Shown piece by piece: positions 9,647-19,479 of a DNA stretch of 64,000 nucleotides. Each line of letters begins with the position of its first letter. The stretch's first letter is position 1. The notes under the pieces were generated by a model, which worked only from the letters and a program-made list of their open reading frames with translations, was not told the DNA's origin and did no database searches. The DNA is from Xenococcaceae cyanobacterium MO_167.B27 (GTDB lineage Bacteria > Cyanobacteriota > Cyanobacteriia > Cyanobacteriales > Xenococcaceae), in the NCBI GenBank assembly GCA_030065935.1, contig JASJCP010000028.1:1-64000 (forward strand), given 5' to 3'. The position numbers were made by a program, and so were the translations under genes.

Positions 9647-10177
9647 ATGAAACAACGTGGAGTAGCGGTTTGGTTTACGGGGTTTAGCGGTGCTGGTAAA
9701 AGCACCATCGCTACAGCCTTGACTAAGGAATTAAAGTCTCAAGGCTATGGTCTTGAGGTTTTAGATGGGGATGAGATTCGGGAAAACTTAACCAAAGGAT
9801 TGGGATTTTCTAAAGAAGACCGCGATACTAATATTCGCCGAATTGGTTTCGTTGCCAAACTGTTAGTTCGCAATGATGTAATAGTACTAGTACCGGTTAT
9901 TTCTCCCTATCGTGCTATCAGAGATGAGATGAGAAAAGCGATTGGCAATTTTGTTGAAGTCTTTGTTAATGCTCCCATAGAAGTCTGCGAAAAGCGTGAT
10001 GTCAAGGGACTTTATCAGAAAGTTCGGGCTGGAGAAATCAAGCAGTTTACTGGCATTAGCGATCCTTATGAACCTCCTCTCAATCCTGAAGTGGAGTGTC
10101 GCACCGATCTAGAAGAATTGGAGGAGAGTGTAGGTAAAATTATGAGTAAGCTTAGAGACTCTGGCTATATTTCCTAA
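9647..10177 (+). CDS. cysC: Adenylylsulfate kinase
   Basis: 'GVAVWFTGFSGAGKSTIATAL', 'LDGDEIRENLTKGLGFSKEDRDTNIRRIGFVAKLL', 'FTGISDPYEPPLNPEV'. Confidence 0.95.
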   Translation: MKQRGVAVWFTGFSGAGKSTIATALTKELKSQGYGLEVLDGDEIRENLTKGLGFSKEDRDTNIRRIGFVAKLLVRNDVIVLVPVISPYRAIRDEMRKAIGNFVEVFVNAPIEVCEKRDVKGLYQKVRAGEIKQFTGISDPYEPPLNPEVECRTDLEELEESVGKIMSKLRDSGYIS

Positions 10178-10221
10178 TATATTTTTTGCCAATACTGCTG
10201 ACTTTTCAGGTAGATCTGCCC

Positions 10222-10431
10222 CAATACTGTTCGGTTAAAAAAGTTATCTGTTGAGAAAGAGAGACAGAAGAACGTCCTTCGGAGGATGGAGAAGGTGGAG
10301 AAGAAGGGGAGGACAAGGGAGCAAGACTTTCTCCACTCTTTCCCCACACCTCCCACTCTCCCACCTCTCTCTTCCACACTCCCCACACTCCCTAATCTCA
10401 TTAAGTTTTTAGGCTTATCCGAACAGTATTG
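10222..10431. mobile_element. MITE-like element with 13-bp perfect terminal inverted repeats CAATACTGTTCGG
   Basis: CAATACTGTTCGG (10222-10234) and CCGAACAGTATTG (10419-10431); flanked by a direct repeat CTGAC(T/C)TTTCAGGTAGA (10198-10214 / 10436-10452). Confidence 0.6.
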
Positions 10432-10649
10432 AAAGCTGACCTTTCAGGTAGAGCTTCGCAAGCGCAAGCGCAAGCGCATAAGAATACACCTGTGGATATA
10501 CTCTTCTGGGTTAGGACTAACCCTCAACTAGAAGGAAGGAACATTGACAATTTGTTAAAATCTGGGTTAATAACATTTTTTAAGGCTCTTATTCCTTATA
10601 AGGGTTTTATTAAAGATTGTTGGATTTATTTAACCCAGTTTATTTTCTG

Positions 10650-11099
10650 ATGAGTCATTTTGCTTCTAATCGGTCATCACCATTATTTTCTTCAGGACAA
10701 ATTGTCGCCCTAGATCATTGCCATGGTATTTTGTATGGAGAGATAATTCAAACTGTTCCCCAACGTCAAATGTGTTGGGTTAGGGGGATTGCGCTTTCTC
10801 TGAAAACTAAGCACTTTATGATCTCCTTTGAGCGAGATGCTGAAAATAATATAGACTCAAATAATTTAGAGAATTGCAACGATTCTACAACTGTATTGGT
10901 TGATTTGTATCGTAACGTAGATTTACTCTTCCCTGTGGATTTGTTTAGAGTGGCTGTTGATACGGAAATTATGCCAATTCTGAGTAAGATAGATCCTTAT
11001 CCTTATAGTGGCTTCCATGACATTACATCTTCTAGACAATATCTAAATTGGTTTCTCAAAGAAATTTGGCAGACTAATCAAGATAAGTTTCAAGTTTGA
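10650..11099 (+). CDS. Conserved hypothetical protein (cyanobacterial)
   Basis: 149 aa from internal Met 'MSHFASNRSSPLFSSGQIVALDHCHGILYGEIIQTVPQRQMCWVRGIAL'; the upstream part of the 10617 ORF looks like non-coding lead-in. Confidence 0.65.
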   Translation: MSHFASNRSSPLFSSGQIVALDHCHGILYGEIIQTVPQRQMCWVRGIALSLKTKHFMISFERDAENNIDSNNLENCNDSTTVLVDLYRNVDLLFPVDLFRVAVDTEIMPILSKIDPYPYSGFHDITSSRQYLNWFLKEIWQTNQDKFQV

Positions 11100-11644
11100 C
11101 TACCTATCATAGTTGAGATAATTGTCTGGATTTTGGTCAATAAAACTGCCTAATAGCTAATAATGGGAAAGTTTTAATTTGGCGTTAATCTATTCTTGAC
11201 AAACTTGCTTTAGTCGTGGATCAGGCATTTTTCAGTAAATTACAATACAAGACAATGTGTAAATTAACTTCATAATAAAAATCTAATGATACTAAAATAT
11301 CTGATAACTTTTACTAAAGTAATAGGCAATTTAAGTATTTCTGAGGATATCAAAATCACAATAATTAGTTATAAACGTGGATATGTTTTTCTAAACCTCT
11401 GGATTTGAAACCTAAACTTATGGAACTGAAATAGTAATTTCCTGTCTAAATATGAATAGATAGTCAGTGTTTAAAATCTGATTTGATGTAGGATGGATTG
11501 AAATACACAATCTTTATCTTACTTTTATCAAGATTTTATGAAGCTAGTATTCAAAAGGTATATATCCTTTAAACTACTGATTATTATGTATAAAATAAGT
11601 ACTAAAGTAAAACTTTTTAGGTAATTATACTAGGGTGGTAAAAA

Positions 11645-11986
11645 ATGATGAGTGGCCAAACATTACTAAATTCTGAATTCGTAACTTTTCAACCTCAAGG
11701 TTATGTTAGCGCAGCTAATGCTGGAGAATTTTGGCAAGAACTAGCTCACACTGTGGAAAATCAAACTGATTCTGCCGTCCTAGTAGATATGGCATCAGTA
11801 GAATTTATGGACAGTGCTGGTTTAATGGCTCTAATCAAAGGATTCCACTTAGCTCAAGATTTAGAACGTCGTTTTAGTCTTTGCTCCATTCCTCCCTCCG
11901 TCAGAATGGTGTTTGAATTAACTCAATTGGATAAAGTATTTGAAATTTTTGATAGTAAGGAAAGCTTCACTGCGACAATGGTGTAA
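11645..11986 (+). CDS. STAS-domain anti-sigma factor antagonist
   Basis: 113 aa; 'DSAVLVDMASVEFMDSAGLMALIKGFHLAQ' matches the STAS phosphoacceptor region. Confidence 0.88.
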   Translation: MMSGQTLLNSEFVTFQPQGYVSAANAGEFWQELAHTVENQTDSAVLVDMASVEFMDSAGLMALIKGFHLAQDLERRFSLCSIPPSVRMVFELTQLDKVFEIFDSKESFTATMV

Positions 11987-12103
11987 GTTTAAGTGTGTGA
12001 TGGTGGGGAGAAGATAAAAACTGACTCCTTTCCCCTAGCCCCAAAAACTATGGTTTGTTCGGTATATTAGAAAAGCTGAATCTATCAGAAGGGGACTACA
12101 TCT

Positions 12104-14713
12104 GTGACCATTGGAATTGAAAAATTCATTTCTCCTGAAATAAGTAAACCAGCTCGCTATTTGGGTGAAGAACTCGGAGCGGTTCATAAGCCTTGGGACT
12201 CCGCACAGGTACGATGGGTATTGACCTATCCTGAAGTCTATGAAGTAGGTGCGTCAAACTTAGGGCATATTATTCTCTACAATATTATCAATGCGCAACC
12301 CGATCAATTATGCGATCGCACTTATCTGCCAGCTTCAGATTTAGCAGCTAAGTTAAAGGAAAGTAATACACCTCTATTTGCTTTAGAATCTAAAAGATCG
12401 CTACAAGATTTCGATATTTTAGGCTTTAGCCTCAGCTACGAGTTGGGCGCAACAAATATCTTAGAAATGCTCACTCTGGCGCAGATTCCCCTTACTTCCC
12501 AAGAGAGAGAAGCAGGAAATTATCCTCTAATCTTTGCAGGGGGACAAACCGCCACTTCTAACCCTGAACCCTATGCAGAATTTTTTGATTTTATTGTTTT
12601 AGGAGATGGGGAAGAACTTTTACCTGAAATCGGACTGGTATTACAGGAAGGAAAAGCAGCAAAACTTAGTAAAGAAGATTTATTACTAGATTTAGCTCAA
12701 GTTCCTGGGGTATATGTGCCAAGATTCTATGATATGCAGGAAGATGGCTCAGTAATTCCCAATCGCTCCGATGTTCCCAAAAGAATCTTGCGCCGAGTTG
12801 CTACTCCGATTCCTGCTTATTCTATCGGTTTAGTCCCCTATGTCGAAACAGTACACGATCGCCTGACAATAGAAATTAGAAGGGGTTGCACTCGTGGCTG
12901 TCGCTTTTGCCAACCAGGAATGTTAACTCGTCCTGCAACGGATGTGGAGCCAGAAAAAGTGGTTGATGCGATCGAAAAAGGCATGAGAGCCACTGGTTAT
13001 AATGAATTTTCCCTTCTTTCTCTCAGTTGTTCTGATTATTTGGCATTACCTGCGGTGGGAATGGAAATAAAAAACCGTCTCAAAAATGAAAATATTTCCC
13101 TTTCCTTGCCCAGTCAACGGGTAGATCGTTTTGATGAAAACATTGCCAACATTATTGGGGGTACTCGTAAATCTGGTTTAACTTTCGCTCCCGAAGCTGG
13201 AACACAGAGGATGCGGGACATTATTAATAAGGGATTAACTAATGAAGAGTTACTCAGGGGCATTAAAACCGCAGTACAAGAAGGCTGGAGCAAAGTTAAA
13301 CTCTATTTCATGATCGGTTTACCAGGAGAAACCGATGTAGACGTAGTAGGTATTGCGGAAACAGTCAAATGGCTGCGTCGAGAATGCCGTGAGGTTAATA
13401 ATAAGCGTCTGAATTTTAATATTACCATCTCTAATTTCACTCCCAAACCCCACACTCCTTTCCAATGGCATTCTGTCTCCACTGCGGAATTTCTCCGTAA
13501 GCAAGACTTACTGCGAGAAGAATTTAGGCGCATTAGGGGAGTAAAGGTGAACTATACCGATGTCAGAATATCGGCAATGGAAGATTTTGTGGGAAGAGGA
13601 GATCGCCGTTTGGCTTCTGTAGTGCGTCGTGCTTGGGAATTGGGTGCAGGAATGGACTCCTGGTGGGAAAATCTCCCCAAAGCCTATAGTGCTTGGGAAA
13701 GTGCGATCGCGGAAGCAGGTTTAACTTGGAAATATCGCCAAGTGGAAAATGGGGAATGGAATGTATTTAAGGAAGGAGGAGAAGAGGTTAAGCAAGAAGG
13801 ATTGGGTGATGAGTTAGATGCACCTTTGCCTTGGGATCACCTCAATACTGGTATTGATAAAGCATGGCTCAAAAAAGACTTACAACTAGCTTTAGATGCT
13901 GCTACTGTTCCTGATTGCGCCTTTGAAGGCTGTTCCCATTGCGGAGTATGTAGCACGGATTTTGGTCACAACATAGTAGTTTCCCCCCCAGCTATTCCCA
14001 AATTTGAAGGACATGGTAAACCCAAATGGAATAGGGAACAAAAAATTCGGGTTTGGTTTGGTAAGCAAGGAAATATGAGATTACTAAGTCATCTAGATTT
14101 AGTTCGTTTGTTTGATCGCGCCTTGCGTCGTGCTTCTCTCCCCATTTCTTTTACTAACGGATTTCATCCAGGACCCAGACTGGCGATCGCAAATGCCCTC
14201 TCTCTAGGTACTACCAGTAGTGGCGAAATTGTTGATTTTGAGTTAACTGAAGATATTCCTGTAGAAGAGTTTAAAGAGAGATTAGCCTCCCAATTACCAA
14301 CGGATATCCCTTTATATAAAGTAGAAGAAATTGATGTGAAATCTGCTTCTGCTACTCAAATTTTAGAGCGAGCCGAATATTTAATTACCGTTGCATCTAT
14401 TTCAGAATCAGATCAGGTAAATTGGCAAGAATGTATTGAAGCGGTGCACAACTCTTCAGAAATACTGTGGAACAAGACCACAAAATCAGGAAAAATCCAA
14501 GAAGTCAATTTATGCGATCGCTTATTTGAGTTAGAGTTGGCTAATACTTTATCAGACAATTGTGTGGTTTTGCGTTATGTAGGAAGTTGTCGCAATGATG
14601 GAACCAAATTATCTCCTGATAATATTATCTATATGCTAGAAAAAGTTTCACAACAGGAGTTCCAATTATTAAATGTCCATCGTCAGCAATTGATTCTGTT
14701 GGTCCAAGTTTAG
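12104..14713 (+). CDS. TIGR03960-family B12-binding/radical SAM protein with C-terminal DUF2344-like domain
   Basis: GTG start. 'RRGCTRGCRFCQPGM' radical SAM cluster; C-term 'KIRVWFGKQGNMRLLSHLDLVRLFDRALRRASLPISFTNGFHPGPRLAIANALSLG'. Confidence 0.9.
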   Translation: MTIGIEKFISPEISKPARYLGEELGAVHKPWDSAQVRWVLTYPEVYEVGASNLGHIILYNIINAQPDQLCDRTYLPASDLAAKLKESNTPLFALESKRSLQDFDILGFSLSYELGATNILEMLTLAQIPLTSQEREAGNYPLIFAGGQTATSNPEPYAEFFDFIVLGDGEELLPEIGLVLQEGKAAKLSKEDLLLDLAQVPGVYVPRFYDMQEDGSVIPNRSDVPKRILRRVATPIPAYSIGLVPYVETVHDRLTIEIRRGCTRGCRFCQPGMLTRPATDVEPEKVVDAIEKGMRATGYNEFSLLSLSCSDYLALPAVGMEIKNRLKNENISLSLPSQRVDRFDENIANIIGGTRKSGLTFAPEAGTQRMRDIINKGLTNEELLRGIKTAVQEGWSKVKLYFMIGLPGETDVDVVGIAETVKWLRRECREVNNKRLNFNITISNFTPKPHTPFQWHSVSTAEFLRKQDLLREEFRRIRGVKVNYTDVRISAMEDFVGRGDRRLASVVRRAWELGAGMDSWWENLPKAYSAWESAIAEAGLTWKYRQVENGEWNVFKEGGEEVKQEGLGDELDAPLPWDHLNTGIDKAWLKKDLQLALDAATVPDCAFEGCSHCGVCSTDFGHNIVVSPPAIPKFEGHGKPKWNREQKIRVWFGKQGNMRLLSHLDLVRLFDRALRRASLPISFTNGFHPGPRLAIANALSLGTTSSGEIVDFELTEDIPVEEFKERLASQLPTDIPLYKVEEIDVKSASATQILERAEYLITVASISESDQVNWQECIEAVHNSSEILWNKTTKSGKIQEVNLCDRLFELELANTLSDNCVVLRYVGSCRNDGTKLSPDNIIYMLEKVSQQEFQLLNVHRQQLILLVQV

Positions 14714-14728
14714 TTGCACTGAGCGCAA

Positions 14729-15055
14729 TTAACGATTTTGTTCAAAAACGCCAAGTAATGCACTATCAGGATTATCAATGCAAGTATCGACAATCGTATT
14801 GGTTGCCTCAGCGAGTAATGGAGCATCGATCATTGTGTTATTGGTTTTGCCATTGATGAAGGCATGCATAAAGATGATTAGGTTGGCTCTATCTTCACCT
14901 TCAGACTTCAAAAGATCTCTGCAAGTCAGTGTTTGTAAATCGACCACATCGCTCTGATCTGTGTTTCTTAAAGATTGTGCCTGAGCAGATGTACTGAAGC
15001 CACTAATAGCGATCGCCCAAAACCAAAATAGCCAACTAAATTTTTTCATAATCAC
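14729..15055 (-). CDS. HdeA/HdeB-like small secreted protein
   Basis: Signal peptide; 'LTCRDLLKSEGEDRANLIIFMHAFINGKTNNTMIDAPLLAEATNTIVDTCIDNPDSALL' with two Cys as in HdeA-like proteins. Confidence 0.7.
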   Translation of the reverse strand: MIMKKFSWLFWFWAIAISGFSTSAQAQSLRNTDQSDVVDLQTLTCRDLLKSEGEDRANLIIFMHAFINGKTNNTMIDAPLLAEATNTIVDTCIDNPDSALLGVFEQNR

Positions 15056-15096
15056 TCCTCTTAAATTTCTTAAAAACTTTTATGCCTTAACTGGGA

Positions 15097-15447
15097 TTAG
15101 CGATTGCGATTACGGCGCATACAGCGCCTATACTCTCGTTGGTAAAGTTTATCCCTGGATTCTTGTTTACGAACAGTACCACCAACTGCGCCAAGACCTG
15201 CACCAATTGCTGCTCCTCTTCCAGCATTACCAGAGATCGCACCGATGATTGCTCCAACAGCAGCCCCCCTCCCAGCACCCTTAAATGTTCCACCTCTAGC
15301 ATTACGCCGAGCATAATCACGAGCGCGATTATGACAATAAGAATGTGGGTTTCGGCGCTGAGCTTTGGCAGGATTGGCAGTAAATAGGACTAATCCAGGT
15401 AAGATGATTACACCCAGGGCTAGACCAATACTAAACCTTGTTTTCAT
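15097..15447 (-). CDS. Glycine-zipper family protein, exported
   Basis: Signal peptide then 'GAGRGAAVGAIIGAISGNAGRGAAIGAGLGAVGG'. Confidence 0.8.
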   Translation of the reverse strand: MKTRFSIGLALGVIILPGLVLFTANPAKAQRRNPHSYCHNRARDYARRNARGGTFKGAGRGAAVGAIIGAISGNAGRGAAIGAGLGAVGGTVRKQESRDKLYQREYRRCMRRNRNR

Positions 15448-15671
15448 GAACTATAGAAATTGTAAAACTCAGAATAATTTTACCGTAGTTTAAGATAAGG
15501 TGATTTCTGGTAAAGAATATACCAAAAGTCTTACAATCAAAATGCCAGGCATAAGATCAGGGAGAAGAAGTTGGAGCGATCGCCATAAGCCTTAGCGATC
15601 GCCTGATACAGAATTAACACTCTAGTCAGAAGGGTAAGTGTACCTCATGAGTCCGAGAAACGCTATAAATA

Positions 15672-15720
15672 CGCGAAACTTCAGTTTTAGGCGGTTTGGT
15701 ATCTAGGTGCAAGATATGAG
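15672..15720. repeat. Partial copy of GGTGCAAGATAT-ended repeat family
   Basis: gaaacttcagttttaggcggtttggtatctaggtgcaagatatgag, matches the 3' halves of the 15786 and 17316 copies. Confidence 0.7.
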
Positions 15721-15785
15721 TTTAATAATAATTGAATCCATAGTAGGGGTATAGGAAATAAGTAATAAGTAATAAGTAATACTGA

Positions 15786-15911
15786 AATGTTGCACCAAAG
15801 CGATAAATTACCTTAAAATAAATCTCTTGGCTAATACCTCTTTTAATAGACTTATTGTCTTAGAGAGAAGTTTAAGTTTTAGGCGGTATGGTTTCGAGGT
15901 GCAAGATATAA
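15786..15911. mobile_element. MITE-like repeat copy (TTGCACC ... GGTGCAAGATAT) directly abutting the pepP start codon
   Basis: ttgcaccaaagcgataaattacc...aaataaatctcttggct...aataGACTTATTGTCTTAGAG...ggcggtatggtttcgaggtgcaagatat. Confidence 0.7.
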
Positions 15912-15912
15912 G

Positions 15913-17253
15913 ATGAATGTAATTTTACCCACAGACTTATCCTACTGCAATAGTCTCAGACAAAGACGAGAGAAGCTGGCAGAAAAGAGCGATAATCCCG
16001 TAATTTTATGGTCTGGTAAAGCTGCTAGTCGTAATTTCCCTGCTAATCAGTATCCCTTTCGCGCTAGTAGTCATTTTCTCTATTTTGCTGGCTTACCCTT
16101 AGAAAATGCAGTAATTCGCCTCGAAGCTGGTAAATTAGAATTATTTTATGACAATCCTCCTGCTTCCGCTAGTTTATGGCATGGGGATATGCCTCACAGA
16201 GCAGAAATTGCCGAAGTTATTGGTGCTGATAGACACTATCCCCTAGAGGAATTAGCGGGTAAAACTACAGACGCGGTAACTATTCCTGTACAAGATGTTA
16301 TAACCTATCAACAACAGTGTGATTTACTGCAACGTTCTGTATCTTTAACAGGAAAGGATTTAAACTTAGCCCAAGCTATTGTCAGTTTAAGATTGTGCCA
16401 TGATGAAATGGCTGTAGCAGAGTTGCGAAAAGCAGCACAAGTAGCAGTAAAAGCCCATCAAGCAGGAAGAAACGCGGTTTTATCAGCTAAAACCGAAGCT
16501 GAAGTCCGTTCTGTCATGGAAGGAGTGATTATTGCTCACAATATGACTTGTTCCTATAACAGTATTGTCACCACTCATGGGGAAGTCTTACACAATGAAC
16601 AGTATCATCATTCCTTGCAACCAGGAGATTTATTATTAGCTGATGTAGGTGCAGAAACTCCTTTAGGTTATGCTTCCGATGTTACTCGTACTTGGGCAGT
16701 TTCAGGACAATTTTCTCCGACTCAAAAAGATATCTATGACATAGTTTTAGCAGCCCACGATAATTGTATTGCTAAGATGCAGCCTGGTGTGGAATATCGC
16801 GACATTCATCTGTTAGCAGCAACCACCATAGCAGAAGGTTTAGTAAATTTAGGTATTGTACAGGGTAATCTAGAAGAATTAGTAGCTAGGGATGCTCATG
16901 CTTTATTTTTCCCCCACGGAATCGGTCATTTATTAGGTTTAGATGTTCACGATATGGAAGACTTAGGAGATATGGCAGGATATGAATCAGGAAGAGTTAG
17001 AAGCGATCGCTTTGGGTTAAAATATTTACGTTTAGATCGTACCCTGCGATCGGGTATGCTAGTCACTATTGAGCCTGGATTTTATCAAGTTCCTGGTATT
17101 TTAAATAATCCTGAGTTCCGCAATACTTATAATGATGTAATTAACTGGGAACGTTTAGCAATGTTTTCTGATGTCAGAGGAATTCGCATCGAAGATGATG
17201 TTCTCATTACTGACTCTGGGACAGAGGTGTTAACTGCTGATTTATCTTATTAA
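15913..17253 (+). CDS. pepP: Xaa-Pro aminopeptidase (M24B)
   Basis: 446 aa; 'LLLADVGAETPLGYASDVTRTWAVSGQFSP', 'FFPHGIGHLLGLDVHDM', 'GMLVTIEPGFY', 'GIRIEDDVLI'. Confidence 0.93.
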   Translation: MNVILPTDLSYCNSLRQRREKLAEKSDNPVILWSGKAASRNFPANQYPFRASSHFLYFAGLPLENAVIRLEAGKLELFYDNPPASASLWHGDMPHRAEIAEVIGADRHYPLEELAGKTTDAVTIPVQDVITYQQQCDLLQRSVSLTGKDLNLAQAIVSLRLCHDEMAVAELRKAAQVAVKAHQAGRNAVLSAKTEAEVRSVMEGVIIAHNMTCSYNSIVTTHGEVLHNEQYHHSLQPGDLLLADVGAETPLGYASDVTRTWAVSGQFSPTQKDIYDIVLAAHDNCIAKMQPGVEYRDIHLLAATTIAEGLVNLGIVQGNLEELVARDAHALFFPHGIGHLLGLDVHDMEDLGDMAGYESGRVRSDRFGLKYLRLDRTLRSGMLVTIEPGFYQVPGILNNPEFRNTYNDVINWERLAMFSDVRGIRIEDDVLITDSGTEVLTADLSY

Positions 17254-17315
17254 TACAAAGTCAGTGAGGAGCATTCATAGAAAAGGTCTAATACTAAATC
17301 CTGTTGCTAAAACTC

Positions 17316-17452
17316 ATATCTTGCACCAGTGGGATACATTACCAAGAAATAAATTTCTTGGCTGATATAGAAAAGTCATCTCAAGAGGACTAAAACTTGG
17401 GTTTCATAAAAACTTGAGTTGGGTGGCGGTATGGCTTCCTTGTGCAAGATAT
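17316..17452. mobile_element. MITE-like repeat copy, 137 bp with ATATCTTGCAC / GTGCAAGATAT termini
   Basis: atatcttgcaccagtgggatacattacc...aaataaatttcttggctgatat...cttgagttgggtggcggtatggcttccttgtgcaagatat. Confidence 0.75.
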
Positions 17453-17573
17453 TAGCCAAAACCTACTTATAACTTACGGGGTTAAAACCTCTGCACGCTA
17501 TACATACAAAGTTTGCTTAAACAGACTAGAAAGATAAAGGATAAGATTTCAGTTAACTAAAAGGAATAACATT

Positions 17574-17987
17574 ATGACAAACCCATCTCTACAATTTTTA
17601 AATCCCACTGGATTAAACGATCCATCAAAACATAATTATACTCATGTTGCGATCGCATCTCCAAGCTTAACTACAATCTATATTTCGGGTCAATACGGTG
17701 CAAACGAGAATGGTGAGCTAGTTTCACCGAATTTTACCGAGCAATTGGAACAATCCTTTACTAATCTCCGAATTGCTTTAACTGAGGCTGGAGCAAGCCC
17801 AGAAAATGTAGCCAAAACTACTATGTTGGTGGTTGAGCATGATGAAAGTAAACTACCTCTTTTAGGGCAGCAAATTGAAGCTATGTGGGGCGATAAACCT
17901 CCTGCTTGCACTTTGATTCCTGTACCTAGACTCGCCCTTGACGGTATGTTATTTGAAATTGAAGCTATTGCTGTTATCAAGACTTAG
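17574..17987 (+). CDS. RidA/YjgF family protein
   Basis: 'NYTHVAIASPSLTTIYISGQYGANENGELVS...LTEAGASPENVAKTTMLVV...PACTLIPVPRLALDGMLFEIEAIAV'. Confidence 0.9.
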   Translation: MTNPSLQFLNPTGLNDPSKHNYTHVAIASPSLTTIYISGQYGANENGELVSPNFTEQLEQSFTNLRIALTEAGASPENVAKTTMLVVEHDESKLPLLGQQIEAMWGDKPPACTLIPVPRLALDGMLFEIEAIAVIKT

Positions 17988-18033
17988 ATTCTTCCTGTCG
18001 GGGTTTCATATTTTCATTTTACAAACACTATTT

Positions 18034-18309
18034 ATGCCTAAATCTCAAACCATCTCTCTTAGACTTTCTTCGGAATTACTCCCACAAGCGGAAGAAATTG
18101 CAGGTAGTGCCGAGAATCTTCACGATTTCTTAGTTAGTGCTATAGCAAGAGAAATCCAACGCCGTAAATCTCCAGCCAAAAAAACGAGCTTTTGGGAAGA
18201 AGTTGCCAAATTACGAACTGAAATTCAACAGGAAGGGATAGAAATAGATACAGAGGAAATTTGGGGCGATGTTCGAGACAAAGAATTAGGGCGCGATGTA
18301 ATTCTGTGA
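18034..18309 (+). CDS. Ribbon-helix-helix/VapB-like antitoxin
   Basis: Internal Met of the 17938 ORF: MPKSQTISLRLSSELLPQAEEIAGSAENLHDFLVSAIAREIQRRK...; its TGA overlaps GTG of a VapC-like stub. Confidence 0.7.
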   Translation: MPKSQTISLRLSSELLPQAEEIAGSAENLHDFLVSAIAREIQRRKSPAKKTSFWEEVAKLRTEIQQEGIEIDTEEIWGDVRDKELGRDVIL

Positions 18310-18347
18310 GCAAATATTTAATTGATACCAATATTTTATGTAACTAA
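18306..18347 (+). pseudogene. VapC (PIN-domain toxin) 5' remnant: VSKYLIDTNILCN*
   Basis: GTG AGC AAA TAT TTA ATT GAT ACC AAT ATT TTA TGT AAC TAA, overlapping the antitoxin stop (GTGA); 'YLIDTNIL' is the canonical PIN N-terminus. Confidence 0.7.
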
Positions 18348-18357
18348 ACAATAAAAT

Positions 18358-18990
18358 ATGCAATATATCTATCTCCACGGTTTTGCTTCTAGTCCCCAAT
18401 CTTATAAAGCTCAATACTTGAAACGTTGTTTTGCTACAGTGGGAATTAATTTAGAAATTCTCGATCTCAATCAGGGAAACTTTAGCAATCTTACTCTCAC
18501 TCGACAAATTCAACAAACAGTTGCAGCTTTTAAGACTACTAATACTCCTACAACTTTAATTGGATCGAGTTTTGGTGGTTTAACTGCTACTTGGGTAAAG
18601 GAAAAATATCCCCAAGTTAAAAGTTTAATTCTTCTCGCACCTGCTTTTAATTTTCTCTCTTACTGGTTGCCAAAATTAGGAAAAGCTCAAGTTAAACAAT
18701 GGCAAGAGTCTGGTTATATGTCAGTGTATCATTACGGACAAGACAAATTATTACCTCTCAGTTATGAATTTGTCAGAGACGGGGAGAAATATAATGAAGC
18801 TTTATTAAAAAGAAGTATTCCCACTTTAATTATTCATGGGAAACAAGATGAGACGATTCCTGTGACAGCTAGTATCGAATATGCTAGAAACAAAAATCAA
18901 GTAAAGTTAATTACTCCCGATAGCGATCATAGTCTTCATGAAGAGATGGAGCATATTTGGCAAGAAATTCAGCTTTTTTGTTCTCTCTAA
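18358..18990 (+). CDS. YqiA/YcfP-type alpha/beta-fold esterase
   Basis: 'IYLHGFASSPQSYKAQYL', nucleophile 'LIGSSFGGLTATWV', 'LIIHGKQDETIPV', 'DSDHSLHEEM'. Confidence 0.88.
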   Translation: MQYIYLHGFASSPQSYKAQYLKRCFATVGINLEILDLNQGNFSNLTLTRQIQQTVAAFKTTNTPTTLIGSSFGGLTATWVKEKYPQVKSLILLAPAFNFLSYWLPKLGKAQVKQWQESGYMSVYHYGQDKLLPLSYEFVRDGEKYNEALLKRSIPTLIIHGKQDETIPVTASIEYARNKNQVKLITPDSDHSLHEEMEHIWQEIQLFCSL

Positions 18991-19080
18991 AACAATAAGA
19001 CAACTATGGGAAAACCCATAATCGTCTCTTTAAGATAAGAGTATTCAGTCAAGTTTTTTTCATTCAGGATTCGTTCAGTG

Positions 19081-19479
19081 AGGGACAGACCGCCAATGCT
19101 AATAAACAATTCACGCTAAGAAACATTAAACTACAATCAGTGTCTGCCCCTCTATCGGGTTCGGAACTACTATGGTTTTAAATTCCGAGTTAGATTGGTA
19201 GTAATTAATGGGTAAAATTAAAGGTCGAAATAGTTGGTTTATAATGCAGTTTTCCCAAATATCATTCCTAATTTAGATAATAACTAGAACACCTACTCTG
19301 GTTAAGATTATGGGCTGTAAAATCAATATGTACGACAATCACTTATCACTTTTACAACGCCATCTTTTTTTTGCTATTACCTCGGAAGATACGGGTTAGA
19401 TTGATAGCGGAGGACACAAACTTCAATCTGGGTTTTAAGAAGAGGTTGTTTTCTTTCTCTTTTGTGTCTATCAACACCC
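19081..19479. ncRNA. Intergenic region with multiple stem-loops; candidate structured RNA(s)
   Basis: AGGGACAGAC/GTCTGCCCCT (one mismatch), TCGGAA/TTCCGA, and a long interrupted helix GGGT-TTGATA-GACACAAA ... TTTGTGTC-TATCAA-ACCC at 19393-19479; duplicated GTTAGATTGRTAG. Confidence 0.4.

Noticed and set aside
10174-10401. Minus-strand ORFs 10174-10401 and 10206-10388
   Set aside because: Low-complexity GGAG/CTCC core of a MITE-like element.
12104-14713. ORFs 13303-13533 and 13319-13504 on the minus strand
   Set aside because: Shadow ORFs inside the strongly supported radical SAM gene.
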